In this document: positions 36,908 through 51,900 of the stretch, piece after piece
How the letters are laid out: each line of letters begins with the position of its first letter
Numbering within the stretch: the first letter of the stretch is position 1
Assembly (NCBI RefSeq): GCF_954871325.1
Contig: NC_088775.1
Coordinates: forward strand, 8,719,561-8,783,560
DNA from: Gordionus sp. m RMFG-2023
Lineage: Eukaryota; Nematomorpha; Gordioida; Chordodea; Parachordodidae
Direction: 5' to 3'
DNA: 64,000 nucleotides
Made by a program: the position numbers and the translations under genes
The notes under the pieces: generated by a model
Databases searched by the model: none
Told to the model about the DNA's origin: nothing
Seen by the model: only the letters and a program-made list of their open reading frames with translations

Positions 36908-39900
36908 CTTGTAATGGTAATAAATAGAAATAGTAATAGATCAAAACTATATAAAAAAAAAATTTTTTTTCACTCTACCTCCACAACTGATTGACTAAAG
37001 CAATAATATATTAAGATGCAATTTCGCATGTAACTTAGGGGGGAGGGGAGGGGGTTAGGGTTTAAATGAGAGAAATATGGTTCATATAATTTTTTTTAAG
37101 AAAAAGAAGAAATCCTATATATGAACATTCCTAATTTGGTACCAAAATCTATTTCAAAGATCAGGTAACTTAGGAGATGTAGGATAGTGTTAAGTAGGCC
37201 TATTCAAAGAAAACGAATTCGAATAGAATAATAAATTATTCGTATTCGATTCGTTTAAGCAAATCGAAATTAATATTCCTATTCATACAATTAATAAAAT
37301 TTGCTATTTGATTGGTATATTTACGAATAGTAAATTATTCGATACGTTTAAAAGAATGGAATACGAAAAATTCATTATTTGATTCATATTCGTTTTTGAA
37401 TAGGTCTAATGTCATTGGACAGATGATTTAGGGCTAGTTCATATTATCAAAAAAAATGGGTGAGATTCCCTACATATGAACATTCCTATGTTTGGATTTA
37501 ACCAAAAGAAATAAATTACTGTAGAAGTTTGTAGTAGTAAACTAAAAAAAACTATCATGACAAATAAAATATGATATTTTTATTGTATCCCATTGTCTAG
37601 CTTTTGTTTAAATTATTTTTTTTTAATGCTAACTTTGGTCTTCATAATTTATTACACTTAAAAATGGCATCTAAACCTTAGCCATCTCACTTGTTAATTT
37701 TTAATCTAAAATATATAACCTAAGAAAAACGCATAAAACTCAAATTGAGAACAACTTAATTTCGTCACTCTATTATAAATATATAGGAGTTCTTTTATAA
37801 TAAACTCAAATAAATTAGCTATGAAATTTTATCGCCGAATTTGTGAATTAATAATTTTTTTATCCCAAATCGGTTAATTATTTTAATTGGTCAACGAACA
37901 TTTGATAAACATCAATTCCTAAAATTGGCGAGAAAATTGGCATTGAGCTAGGACAGCTGCTTAACTTCAATTTAATCTATTTTATACGAGAGTCTAAAAT
38001 AAATTAGAAATGATTATTTTATGTTAAACCAAATAAAAAAAAATTTGTTATAAAAGCTCTTAATATCATTTTTTGGTTATATTTATACTTTTAATGTCTT
38101 TGGTCAATAAGGTCGATTGCTTATCAATATAATTTTCGGCCTTTTGGGATCCCTTATTTTTTATAGACAAAACGCTGTAGAGCACTTTCGCGTCTATAGG
38201 TTCCTCTATTTTTCCTTTTATCTGGTTTATATCTCGGCGTTTGCGTTTGCGATCACTATCGTTTGTAGAAGTTTCTGGTTCACATTTGTTCTAAAATATT
38301 TTGTTAGAATATACAAAAAAACACTCATTAAATTGTTGAGGAAAATAATTCATTTATTATAATAATTGAGTTTACAGGCCAGGAGCAAATTGGGTGAAAA
38401 TAATAAAATTTGTGAAAAATATGATTACAGATGCGAATTAATTGTGATATTTAGGCTTAGGCTTAACATTAAAAATTGTAGGCGAAATCGGTGATATAGT
38501 CTTAATGTTGTGACAAGGTCTAAGCTTATCTAGCCCTCCAAATTTTTTTTTGATCGGATCCCTGCAGGATGCACTATACCCAGCGATGCAATTTTATTTA
38601 TTTTTTAATAAATAGGGCAGTAGACGTTACTTAAAAAGTAACGTAAGAATAGTAATTTCTGTATATTTAAGTTATTTTAAAATGTAACATCAGTATATTA
38701 TACTTTTCGTGCATGCGGAAACCAAAAAAAAATATAAGTATCTCAACAATTCTATTTTCATTCCAGTAATCACATCTACTACTCTATTTCGCCTATAACA
38801 TTTAAGTTTTCAAAAAGTCTTGGCGGTAAAATTAGACTTCTCATCAAAGAAGCGAAAATAAATTTTCTATTATGGTTTTTACAAATAATATTGTTTAAAT
38901 GTTGTATGAAGCTAACCGAAATTAAAGAAAGATATACAAAAATTGTATGAATGAAGATGAACCATTTTAAAATATTGTTTATAATTTTAAATAATATATT
39001 TCATATTATTTTTTCAGCAGAACAACTGTTCTCGATCTGATAGCGTTCTATAATTTTCTCCAAGTAAAGTTGCCGGAATGTTCTTGGAACGTTCTGCTTC
39101 TTGTCCCAGATTATAATAATCCTCACATTATTTTATTTTTCAAATGAAAACTGGACTTAATTTTTTTGCATATTTTTACATTAGTTGCAAAAGCAATTTT
39201 CTTCTAATGAAAAATAAATATGAGTATATGTCAGTAAATTTATCTGTTCAGTGTTGAAACTCTATTTTAAAAGATTCAGAGTTGGTAATTTTTAAATTTG
39301 AAATGTCTAATTTTACCATAAATGTAATCAAAAGCAGGTATATAGTTATTAGTTATTAAACTCTAGAAATTTTCAGAAAGTCTTGCTGTAAACTTTTCGA
39401 TTGGATCTTAATTTTATTTTATAAATCACTTAAATTAAAAAATATGCTTGCGTTTGTCTGAAATCTATAAGGTAGAAGGGAAGGTTACATACTAAACACG
39501 CTGAAAAATTTCGGATTTGTCTTGTATTTGAATCAATAAAAAGTATAGAATAGATTTGATAAACAGTTATTTTATTGGGTTACTAATGCATATTAGACCA
39601 CGTCAATGGATACTGAATAGCTGTTATGATCAATTGAGGAGGAGAACTTTAAAAAAGAACATAAGAAATATTCATCTTATTTTCTGTTTTCAATCAATAT
39701 TTTCATATTTTTTATTTATTTTAAATAATTTTTTAACCTTTTCGGCTGAATTAATAATCGCGTGATAAACACATAACATATAAAAAAAACGATAAGCGAA
39801 AATTCCATATACTATTTTGATTAAGAAAAAAGGATTAATTATCTTTAAAAATTAGTGGAGAGATTTAACTGAAAATATTTGGTTATTTGATCACTTCATC

Positions 39901-42900
39901 TTAATCAAGAAAAAAAATAATATTTTTTGACAAGGGGAAATATATATAAACGTAACATAATTTATATAAAATATGATTTTAAATAAAAGGTTTCTGACCA
40001 GTTGGCATTGTCCTATGCAAGGTTTGACGCGACATTCGAACCTTATGTTAGAGTCGAAAGGAAATTTGAAAGCTTTGAATAGCGCGAAAATGGAGTTACT
40101 TCGTTTTTGCCGGCGGAAATTTTGCACCAAATCTGGATCGAGGGAACAACTAAGTATAGAAATAAAATTTCATAAGTTAAAATTTTATTTTAAAGTTTAA
40201 AAAAAGAAAGAAATGTATATGTATATATATATTTATATGTGACCCACAACGTGAATGTGACTATATGTGTATGAAATTTATAGGATAGATATTATACACG
40301 TGATGGAATTCATTTTAGGCAGAAGCAACTTTTTGAAATTTAAAAAAATGGCCAACATAATTTGTTGTATGCGTTTTTTTGATTTCTTCTGAAAAATATA
40401 TTACAGTCAGTATAGCGTTCTTAAAGGGGTCGATTTGAGCCGATTTCTAAAAACGGAACATATTGGCCAGAAAAAATAATGCTAAAGTCTAGAGATTTTT
40501 CTAATGATGTCCAGGCCCTTGTGTCATATATGAGCAAAATCTTTAGGCTTGTATAATACTTTTTTGGCTACTACATTAACTTAGCCGTTTAACAACACTC
40601 CAGTATATGTGAAAAATAGCCTATAAATTTTAGAAGGTTTGGCCATAAATCATGTGAGTTATCTTTAAATTTATTTGAATATTAAATTATGCGTATTAAC
40701 TGAACGTATTCGGATATGAATACGCAGGTCGGATCGGTTCATTGTTCTCAAATAAAGGATCGGTCCTAAATAAAAAAACCTGTTCATCAATCGGTTCAGT
40801 CGTGATTTAAGACCGATAGAACCGTTAAACTTTCCAATTTTTATAGATTTTTACCACAATTTATTTTTGATCATATACAAACTTAGAAACTGCATGAATA
40901 AAAAAATGATAAATTTCTCTGGGAAGGAGGATGGGACCAGAAATTAGAGATACGGGCTATCCAATATTACAATATCCGTAGTTATAGCCTTGCCTGATAA
41001 TTTATAAGAAAACAAAGGGTATATTTTCAAATAATACAGTAAATATAAAATATAATTATAAGAAGGAGGAATATTAAAATATATGATTGTGGCTATCATC
41101 GGTGACATAAGACTAACGCTTGATTTATAGTAAGAGCAATTTGCTCAAGTTGATTCAAAAGTAATCGCGGCATATTTTAAAAAAGGGAGCAAATAATAGG
41201 TAGGGGAGACTGGAATGAAGTAAACACCGGGGTTTATTTAATTCAGATTAAGAGGCGCCGATATTGAGAGCTTATTTATAAATAAATAACCCATTTTCAT
41301 CTATTAGCTGAACTCTCTGCTTTTCGTCATTTATGTCGGTTGCCCAGCAATCGTAACCATTGATTCTGTATGATGGGTCTATAGATTTATTTAAAAATAA
41401 AAATTCCGGTTAATATAAATATTTGCATCAGCTGACAATTAACAGCTCGGAGACTTGATAATAATTTCAAATGACCAGCACTTTATTGAAAAGAGATTTA
41501 ACTTGAATATCAATTTGAAAAAAATTATAAGCATTAGTCGCGAAAAACTGAATTTTTTATTTTAAAAAAGTAATGATTATTATTATTTAAACAAAGAATC
41601 CTTAAAGCGAACTCATCCGATCCGACCAATTATTAGATGATAGAATGGGGGGAAGGGGGGAGGAGAAGATAGTTTTTATTATTGTGTTAAAAAATAATAT
41701 ACCTGAACATTTAATGTATAGCATGAGTATTTCACCCACGTTAGCTTCGCTGATCAATTCTCTCCGCTTGTCTACTACGTTCATATAGCAATTTATTGGA
41801 GCGGGAGTATTTTTTAAATTTATCTCGAAATTTTCAAATCTTGACATTTTATAATATTATTTTTTTAAAATATAAATTTATTTTTAACAAAAAATAATAT
41901 GTGTGTGTGGAGGGAGGGGAGGCGGTTATAATTTGTTTGTATTAAAATATTACAATACAAAAATCAGAAAGGAAGGCATATAAAATAGAATCTTTACTAC
42001 ATTATGACCAAATAAAAATAAGAGGACCTCATATTAGGCCCTATTCAAAAACGAACATAAATGGAATAGTGCATTATTCTTATTCGATTGGTTTAAACGA
42101 ATAATTTACATTAATTTAAAAAAATTTTATTTTTATATTGTACCTATTATGTTATTTAGTTTAAAATTTTCCTCAATAAAATAGATTGTCAGCCCTAATA
42201 AGGAAACCCTGATTTGAGCCGATCCAAATATAAGATGAAAAATTTATCTGGTCCATTATTTTTGGACATTTGTATCTTTACCAATTGTTTTTTACTGCTA
42301 ATGTATTTGCATACATATATATATATGCAATTTAAGAGTGTTGGAGTAATAAGCTTTATAAATGAGTCTAGATTAGTGTTGTTAAACGTCTCGATTTGAG
42401 CCGGTTTATAAAAAGGGATAAGTCAATATTACGGAAAAATATTTACTCAAACCTTAAAATTTTTTTCATAGATGACACAATGGTTTAAACATCTATTAAC
42501 GAAATCTTAGGGCTTAGGCAATATTTTTCTGGCTATAATATTGAGTTAACCATTTTTAAAAATTGGCTCAAATCTAACCATTTAACAATATCAATCAAGA
42601 TCATTTATTAAATCTTTAAAATCTTTTGGAATTATCATTTTAAATAGTGGTTTTGATATATTAATTTTAAGATAATATGTGTATAACAAATTCAAAAAAA
42701 GCACATATCATTTTAAAAAAGTTCAAAATGGTGTAAGTAAAACTAGGAAATAAACAATAAAAATGCGAATTATTTTAAAAAAAATAGAATTTCGTTAATT
42801 TTTATTTTTGATTATTCGTTATTTAAACAAATAAAAAAATATTTTCTATTTTTATCCGTTTCTATTCGATTCTAATTATTCAAAACGAATAGAATATTCG

Positions 42901-45900
42901 ATTTGTTTATTCGATTCATTTTTGAATAGGCCTATCGGATATACGTTATCATCATGGCAATGCCGGTTCCTAATTAATGAGTTAATTTATTAAAAAAAAT
43001 GAAAAAGAATGGATTGGAACGAAAAAGAATGAATAGGAATGAAAAAACATGGATAGGAATGAAAATAACATAAAGGAATTGTAAACAAACTAAAAAAAAT
43101 GTAACACTTTAAAAATAATATATTTTTTTAAACTTCTTTTGATCGCTGCCCATTCGACTCAAGACCCTAATAGTTCTAAAAAAATAATTATTTTTTAAAT
43201 ACATATATATATTTTAAAGTGAATTATATATAATATATTCAAATTTTATGCCTGACCCTTATTTAAATATTTCCGTTTTTAAGCTGGGAACGGCCTTGGA
43301 TCAAAAAAAATAAATCTTCAACTCCTAGAGTTATATTTCTTTAATTATTATAACAGATGGGCCAAGATTTTAAAAATTGAATCATTTTATCCCCCATCCA
43401 GATTATTAAATTATTTCTGGTCTTTAAAAATATTGACTATATTTTGTAAATTGTTTCGAGGATAAATTTAAAAACGAGAAATTATTTTTTTTTTAATTGA
43501 TCTAATTTTAAAATTCGGTTCACCCCGGGTTTTATATAAAAGAAAATATTTATTAAGCAAGTCTAGGGTTCTTAACTTATTCTAGATTGAGATACCGGCC
43601 CGCTCCGAAAATAATCGTATTAGAGGCTGCTCATATATTTTTAATTCTCCCCTTGAAACAATTTACAAAATACGGCGAAAATTAATTTAAAATACATAAA
43701 ATTTTAAATACTAGAGGTTTGGGTTAAAAAAAAGGAAGCATGGCTACGAAAATGTAGAATTTTTAAAATCTTGCCCGAGTTTAAAAAAATTGAGCTTCCG
43801 AAAGTTTATGAAATAAAGAGGAAAAAAAAGAAAGAAAAGAGAACTCATCTAATAATGCATAATCGCTTTAGCCGATTTTTAAAAAACGGCTAACTCAATA
43901 TTTTATCTTATGCAATCCTAAATATTTCGCTCATAGATGTCACAAAGGGTTGGACATCTATTAGCGAAATCTTGAGGACTACTGGCTAAAATAATGAGTT
44001 AGCCATTTGTAAAAATAGGCTCAAATGGAGCGATTTTGCATCACTAAACCCATCTCTTCTAATTCCAATCTCTTCACAAAACTTCTATTATTCGTATTTG
44101 TCGTATTAGGACATGGAATCCAGGAATTTGGAATAGAATACATACTTTATAAATTTCAGACAATTTTTCGCCATAAACATTTGTCTATTTTTTTTAAAAT
44201 TTATATGAAAAATCTATATATAAACGGACATTAATTAAAAGTATATTTCATCAGTTCTAATAAAAAATTATGCGAAATTCACGGTGTTGGGTACTCTATA
44301 CATGTTGGAATCAATGATGTACATATACTACTTAGATTGATGATTTATTTATTGAAGGCATTTTAAAAAGTCCATACATTAGCCATTTTTTGGCTTATAC
44401 GTCTAATAAATAACATTATGTGCTTTCATATAATGATAAATTAAAGACAATTAGTCGAAGTGCAAACCACAAAATGGCCCTACAGCTGACCAATGATGTA
44501 GCGGAGTTTTGCCTCTAGACTTTTCGTCTATAGCTTTTTAGCCTAAGGAGCGCCAATAACTGGAAATAAGTAACCATTTCGCTTATAGCTTTTTTACCTA
44601 AGAGCACCAAAGAGTTCCAATAAGCATCAATGAGTGCTAATAAGCGACAATCCAATGAGTCCTAATAAGCCCCAAAGAGATAGGCGCCAATGAATATTAA
44701 GTCCCAAATTGCAAGAGATCCTCTAAACTTTAAATTTGCTCAAAATATTAATAATCGTTTAAAATTATTTACTATCAACATTTATAGACCCTAATAAAAT
44801 CCAAGTACCTTACAATCATCGGTTGATGAAGCTGATATAGATAGAATTGAAATTTCTTCTGATGGTATTTAGCTTTTTGTTTTATTTTTAATTTAAAGTT
44901 ATGGTAACTTCTAGACATATAGAAATGTTGTACCTTGGATATTTTTATCATCATAATGGATTAGAGGATGGTATAGTGTATTACAGGTGTATATTTAACA
45001 ATTTTTAATCTAAATATTTATTGTGATAGGTATACCCACAGAAATTGTATAGCTAATGGATATACTAATGGCATAATTTTTGATGTTCTGATAAATCATA
45101 ATCACATAGATGACGAGGAGAAATAATTTTATCTAAAAACCATTCAGAAACTAAAATAAATGCCTTCAAAAAGAAGCCCCTTGAGTAACGGTTATTTATA
45201 ACCAGGTGATGGCATGGGTTGAAGAAACCGTTGATATTCAAAGATATCTATCAGCTATACCCCTACTAAAATCAATCTCTAAAACTAGGATTTCCGATCG
45301 TCCAATAAGTCCAAATACGACTGATGATATTGACTTAAACCAATTTTCTAATACTTTTGGTGGAGATTTATTTTTATCATGAAAAGATATTCTAATATTT
45401 GGCACCTTACAATTTTTAAAAATAATGTATTAATCTGATATCATTTATTCAGATGGTACATTTTTCATAGCACACTTCTATTTAAGCAGGTATACATAGA
45501 CATTCCATATTAGGGCAATATAATATGTGTGTTATATTGCACCCTTTTAAATAGAGTAACTTATATATTGTTTATCATGGAAATGCAAAAATGTCAGGAA
45601 TTTGTATTGGTTTTTAATCCAAAAAGAGCTATGATTGATTTTGAGCTAGCTACCAAGCATGTCCTGGAAGATGTATTCTCGAACATAAAAGTTCAAGGTA
45701 CAATTTAAATTTTTTGAATTTTATAAATTTTGACATATAGGATGCTTGTTTCATTTAAATCAATTGGAGGTTTGTAATGAATAATCAGCTTGTGACAATT
45801 TTTTATTTAAATAATGAGGTAAAACTCATTGACGCTTATTAGTACTCTTTGGTACTTATTAATATTTATCGGTGCTTATTAGAACTTATTGGGACCTTAT

Positions 45901-48900
45901 TAGTATTCATTGATGTATTAGCACTCATTGTGACATATTCATATTTATTAGCTCTTATTAGTACTCATTGGTGCTTATTAATGCTATTTGGGATTATAAA
46001 ATATTCATTGGCGCTTATTAGTACTTTGGCTCTTATTAGCACCTATTGGTGCTTATTGGTTGGCGGTTAGTGTGGCTCTTAGGCAAAAAAGCTATATGTG
46101 AAATGGTTACTTACTGGCGCTCCTTAGGCGAAAAAGCTATAGGCGAATCAGGCAAAACGCACCCACCCTGACCACTATGTATGAAAACTTATAATTAGTG
46201 AATCGCCAATTTAGTCGGATATACACATCATTGGTTGGAATATATTTCTAATCAAAATCAGATTTTCCAGATTTAAAAATTGCTCTCGGTGAATGATTAT
46301 AAATTGAGAGATTGGAATCTCAATGAATTTTACATATTTCCATTACGACATATTATATTAAATTAATATCTATTTATAGATATTTTTTATAATTTAGGAA
46401 TTATATAATTTTTTGTAAAAAAGAAAATAATATCTATTTTTACGATATATTAACGTCACTGACGGCTTTTATTTCGGTTATAGGATAGCTGCACATAATA
46501 GTGAAAGATTGCGAATTCTTGGTGATTAGAGGAGGCGTTGTCGTTAGGATGATGCCCAAGGTATATTTGATCATACCTCCATTCTAGGGGGAGGGGAATA
46601 AAATAAAATAATTTAAAACAAAATATTATTAAATTTAAGTAATAAATAGGCTAGTGGTGATCCCCGTCAAACTAATGCAAAACAAAAACCAAATTTTTGC
46701 AAAACACAAATCTAATTTCATTAAAATGTTATGAAACCCATTTTTAAAATATCAAATGGTGGAATCATAAGGGTGCCTTCAATCTACTATATATCATGCT
46801 CAGAGGCAAATAACCACCTAGTTAGCTTCAGGGATAAACTGGGTTTTCCTGGATTTAAACCCTTACCTAATCCAGTAGTCGATATAGGCCATGTAGGACT
46901 AGGTCACAAACTGCACTCCAAAATGGTATTTTTTCGTGTATAAACAATTAAAAACGACGTGTTACGACATTTTTTTAAAAATACATAAATTAAACCCGTT
47001 TGGGGAAAGTCACTACTCTAATAAAGTTATCTTTAGCAAAAAAAATTAAGTATAAAAATAGAGTATTAACGTAATCCTAAATATAGAAATACAAATTTTT
47101 ATGGTATATACAAAAATCCTATATTGTAACCAATTACATATAATAATACTTAGACTAATTCATTCATAATAATGCATTTTAAAGCGTCGTTGAATGTAAA
47201 TCAGCTGGAGACTACGTGGCGCACTACATTTTGGTAACCTATACAGGATTCAGATTATTTGAATTTGGTCTGCTAATTACATATTTTCTTAATAGCCTTG
47301 TGAGAAGGGATATTATTTTACTTAGCTTGCCTTAAAATTTTTTGTATATGCTATATCAAGATGACGTCATAATGGCATCCTCGGCTGTTTTTCATTGATA
47401 AATGCATCGTCCTAACCAACGACATTATGACACTTATCTGAACTGACGATCCATTCATTAAAAAGCATTTTGAAACTTCGTTGAATATAAATCAACTGGT
47501 AACAACGCCATTTAGTTTCCCCGAAAAATTTCTTATTATAAAACTCTGAATTAAAAAAAAAATATCATAAAATTTGATTGTAAAATTGTTTATATAGGGA
47601 AACCAAAATGGCTAACCATCAGCTGATTTATATAGTACACATTTAAGTCTTGGTTTTATTATTATGTCATATAATTGTAACATATTTATCCATATCTAAA
47701 TATTTTATAGAAAATACCAGTTAAATAATGGTGATATTAAAATAATTATTGTTTACAAATATTTCCATATGAGTCGATTCCAAAAAGATTTGCCCGAATC
47801 TTTAATTGAAAAAGGGCCAACCTTTACGTTTAATCCAAAATAAAAATCGGCTGGTCAGTCGCATTAAAGGATCTCTCAACATTAATTCTTAATCTATTCC
47901 CCAAAGCATTCCTACGGTAGGAAGGGGGTGGGATGGGAGACCTTATCACGTTGTAGCAGTATAAATAGGTTTCCTTAATCAAAACTATTAACTTCTTTTG
48001 GAATATAATAAATGAATGTAGGTAAGTCATAAATTTTAAGAATCAGCTGTTCCAAGCTGTGTTTTTTTATATTATAATTACTCACTATGTTTAACTCGGC
48101 GCCACATTCGTCGTATCCAAATTGCAAAGTCTTTAAGGATGCTCGCGGAGAATTGCTGAATATTTCCCTTTGGCACTCCAATAGTTTAGGCTTACCATAT
48201 ATGATGGCTTTGTAAAATGGAGGAATTTTTAGTAACAATTCCGCCTTATCCCAATAACACAATACTTTTGAAGAAAAAAAATATAACATATGTAAAAAAA
48301 TTTATAAATAAACGATCATTTTAATATTAATTAGATGGTGATAGGAAACATTTATATGACTTAAAAAGATTATGGCTCAACTCAAGAAAATTGCCGTTAC
48401 AACGACTGATTAATTTGAATTTCTATTCGTCTATTTATAATCACATTGTCAGATTTGACAGGTTAAGTAATAAAAATTGATTTCAAACATAACTTACCCT
48501 AACCCATATCTCTCAAACATTTTTTCAGGCTTAACCCATATATACTTTAGACTAGTGTTGTTAAACGGCTCGACTTGAGGCGATTTTTAAAAACGGCTAA
48601 CTCTATGTTTTATTCAGAAAAATATTATGCAAGCCTAAAGATTTTGCTCATAGATGATATAAAGGTTTAGACATCTATTAGCGAAATGTCGAGGCTTAAG
48701 CAATATTTATCCAGCTAAAATATTGAGTCAGCCATTTATAAAAATCAGCTTAAATCGAGCCAGTTAACAACACTACTTTAGACACTTGTTTAGTTTTAAA
48801 TATATTTTATCCAATTATAGTTGAACATTCCTTGGATATGAACTATTATCACTCAAGATTTAAAGCTAAATATTAACCCAGCATTCCCAGTTAGCGCTAA

Positions 48901-51900
48901 ACTTCCAGCGAATTTACGCTTACTATGAATGCAGGGCAAGTCTGATACATTTAGAATAAAATATTTTGACCTATAAATATATAAAATTTCAAAATAACCT
49001 TTATAATCTTGTTCCAGCGGAGAATTATCTTCATCTCTTGTTTTATTGTTATCGGTAAAATTTGCAACGGATGCCCTTTGCTTTTCAATTTTCTTAGATT
49101 TGGTAACTTATTTATTTATTTTTAATGGATATTAATTAGTAAGAAAAGTGTATCCTACAATTATTAATAATATTTAATTTAAAAATCAAGTGTAAAATAA
49201 ATTTTCGAAAAACATTTATTTTTATGAGGCTGATTATTTATATTACCATATAAAATTGTTTGAAATTATACGGTAGTTATTTTACAAATACTGAAATATA
49301 TTTCTGTCAAAATCCGATCTTTATAAATATTTTTTTTTAAAAAAAAGTGGTTAGATGAATGGTTTATAGTTTGTGGACAGAGAAAAAAAAAATATAACTT
49401 TTTACGAGGCTTTTTAAAGTTTGAAGATATATTTTTGTCGAATGTTTTATAAAATACCTATCCTATAAAACTTAATTTCAGATGATTGGATCTTAAAATT
49501 TTGAGATATTTTTTAATTTACATTATACCAAAATTTGACGGAGGCGACTGAAGACTGAAATAATATAACTTGAAAAGAGAGAATTTTGGAAAGAAAATAT
49601 CAAAGTTTCATATTATTTATTACTGTATTACATTTTTTTTAATATAAATTATATCATTTATTTTTTAATTTCAAAAGGTCTTAATTTTTGCCGGATTTGT
49701 ATTTCTAGCATGTAAAAAAGAATATACTTTAGGGTGCATTACTGGGATACGATCAGGCACGATTTAACAGCTGATTGATATTTAAAATCTGTTTATATTA
49801 TCAATAGTTCTTAGATTATTATCATGAATTGAGTTGAAAGATAAATTTAATATTAATTAAAAAAAAATTGATCTCATAAACAGATTTTTAAAATTGATCA
49901 ACTGTTAAATCGTGTTAGATAGGATCCCACTGTGAATGCAGCTTTACCTTGTGTTCAGCAACCGTAAATTTTTTGTGTACTTTTTTTTAAAAATTTATAT
50001 ATGTTAGGGTCAAGTATATATATAATTATAAATTAATAGTAATTAAAAAGTTATCGAATAAATCTTTCTATTTTAACAAAATCGCGTATTTCAAAATTAA
50101 AAAACGGGCCTTATAAAATTTATTAATAAAACCTTCATTAGATTGTCGATCTGTGAATGAATCTATACTAGCGCTAGATGGGAAATATGTCGAAGCCGAA
50201 ACCATAGGTTTTATCGTGGTGTCTCGTTTTAAACTACTAATAGACGAGGTTATTACTGAATCACTTTTTACATGGGGCATCGCGATCAATGCTGATTTTT
50301 TAGGCACTACTGACAACGTTTTTTTCTTTTCCAAAGATGCAGCTTTTCCAACAATTAAAAATCAAATTATTTGTTTAATTTGTTATATACGTTCGATATA
50401 TATAGAGGTAGTAGAACCTTTTTGCAAAATATTTCATTAGTTTCGGGAAATCTATTTAAATATTGACTATTATATGAAGGGAACGTCAGAAGAGTGACTA
50501 CAGCCTACAATCAAGTTGGTAGAATAATATACTAAGATAGTTTTGGTGTAAGAAGATTTTAAGAAGGTTGGTGAATATTATTAATACTAAAGAAATTAAG
50601 ATTAAAATGAGTAAAATTAATATAGATGGTGAAGAGATTAAGAAATTTTAGAAGTGATTCTATGCAAAAAATATTACCATCATTACTGGAAATATATGGT
50701 ACAGTCGTTGTAAAATTATTACTGGAAGCTATTACAGAATTTATACCAACTTGTTGTTTTAATTCTGTGATGTCGGGCAATGTAACGACACCTTCCGTAG
50801 AATCGGTCGCTAAAATATATATTAAAATTTAATAGTAAATATGATATTTACAAAAAGGATATGATTTGTACATAAATAGTTAAGAATGTATATTTTTGTT
50901 CCTTGTGGTAGTGATGCAAAATCGATCCATTCGAGCCAATTTTTAAAAAACGGCTACCTCAGTATTTCAACCAGAAAATTATTACGCAAGCCTAAATATT
51001 TCGTTCATTGATGGCACAAAGGTTTGCAAATCTATTAGAGAAATCTCAATGCTTAGGTAATATTTTTCTGGCTAAAATATTGAGTTTGCCATTTTTAAAA
51101 ATCGGCTCAAATGGAGTCACTTTGCATCACTACCTTGTGGAACTATATTTAATATTTTTTACAATTCATTAACTCTTATATCACTTTTGATAAAAAAAAA
51201 AGAAGATTAAAGTTGATATTCGAATCGAATTCTATAAATTACGCATAAGGCTTTTATCTAAGTTCGAATAAATTTTAATAATTGACACTTTTATATAATA
51301 TTAGATATATTACCTGTTGATGTAGAAGAATAATCTGAATCATCGTTAGTTGACAAAAGTAAGTCTTCATATATTTCAGATGTATTGTAGTTATCGAAAT
51401 CTTTTGGATAATAATAAATAATGTGAAATATTAATGAATATCATATAAAAGATACTCATAATTATATGTAGCCAAAGTTATTTTTTTAAAAAAAAATAAT
51501 AGCCTTAAGGTAAAATATTTTTGGAACTATGATTGAAAGATTGATATAATACTTAAAATTATTCAACCAATCGAATCAAATGTTTTAATATTCGTTTTTA
51601 AACGAATACTAACATTTGAATATTTCAAGTAGTTAATTATTTGTATTCAAAAAACGAATCGAACGAATGAGAAGGCCAAGGATATTTTAGGGGAAAAAAA
51701 ATGAGGAAAAAAGTTAAATTATTTCGTATTTTACTTGTGGAGGATGATAGGTAGGACGAATAATAGGAAGAAGAAAATGAGAAATCGGTTGTGAAGGACA
51801 TCAACGGTAGTAAGGTCGTAGTTTGAGTTGATTCATTTGCTGCTAAATAACAATTTATTTTTATTTTATTTTGAAATGTTCCCTTTTTGGATCATAAAAT

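Larger units (their letters stand above)
36950..39998. other. Putative intron region between ZP and TM exons
   Basis: About 3 kb of AT-rich DNA with one inverted-repeat element (37195-37408) and a plus-strand membrane-type ORF (38117-38362). An open stretch near 39010-39110 on the minus strand is the best candidate for a missing joining exon. Confidence 0.4.
41840..47880. other. Six-kb putative intron filled with transposons
   Basis: Between ZP-N and ZP-C exons. It holds the 900-bp inverted-repeat element, two palindromic MITEs, a minisatellite, a Mutator-like transposon and direct repeats near 47170 and 47460. The plus ORF at 46731-46943 is not recognised. Confidence 0.45.

Noticed and set aside
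39973-40200. Plus-strand 75-codon ORF
   Set aside because: It overlaps the ZP-C exon on the minus strand, which has clear motifs; the plus reading is a shadow.
44025-44234. Plus-strand 69-codon ORF
   Set aside because: It begins inside a subfamily B MITE and shows no family features.
46731-46943. Plus-strand 70-codon ORF (MKPIFKISNGGIIRV...)
   Set aside because: Unrecognised, in the six-kb intron, no splice context; probably decayed repeat.
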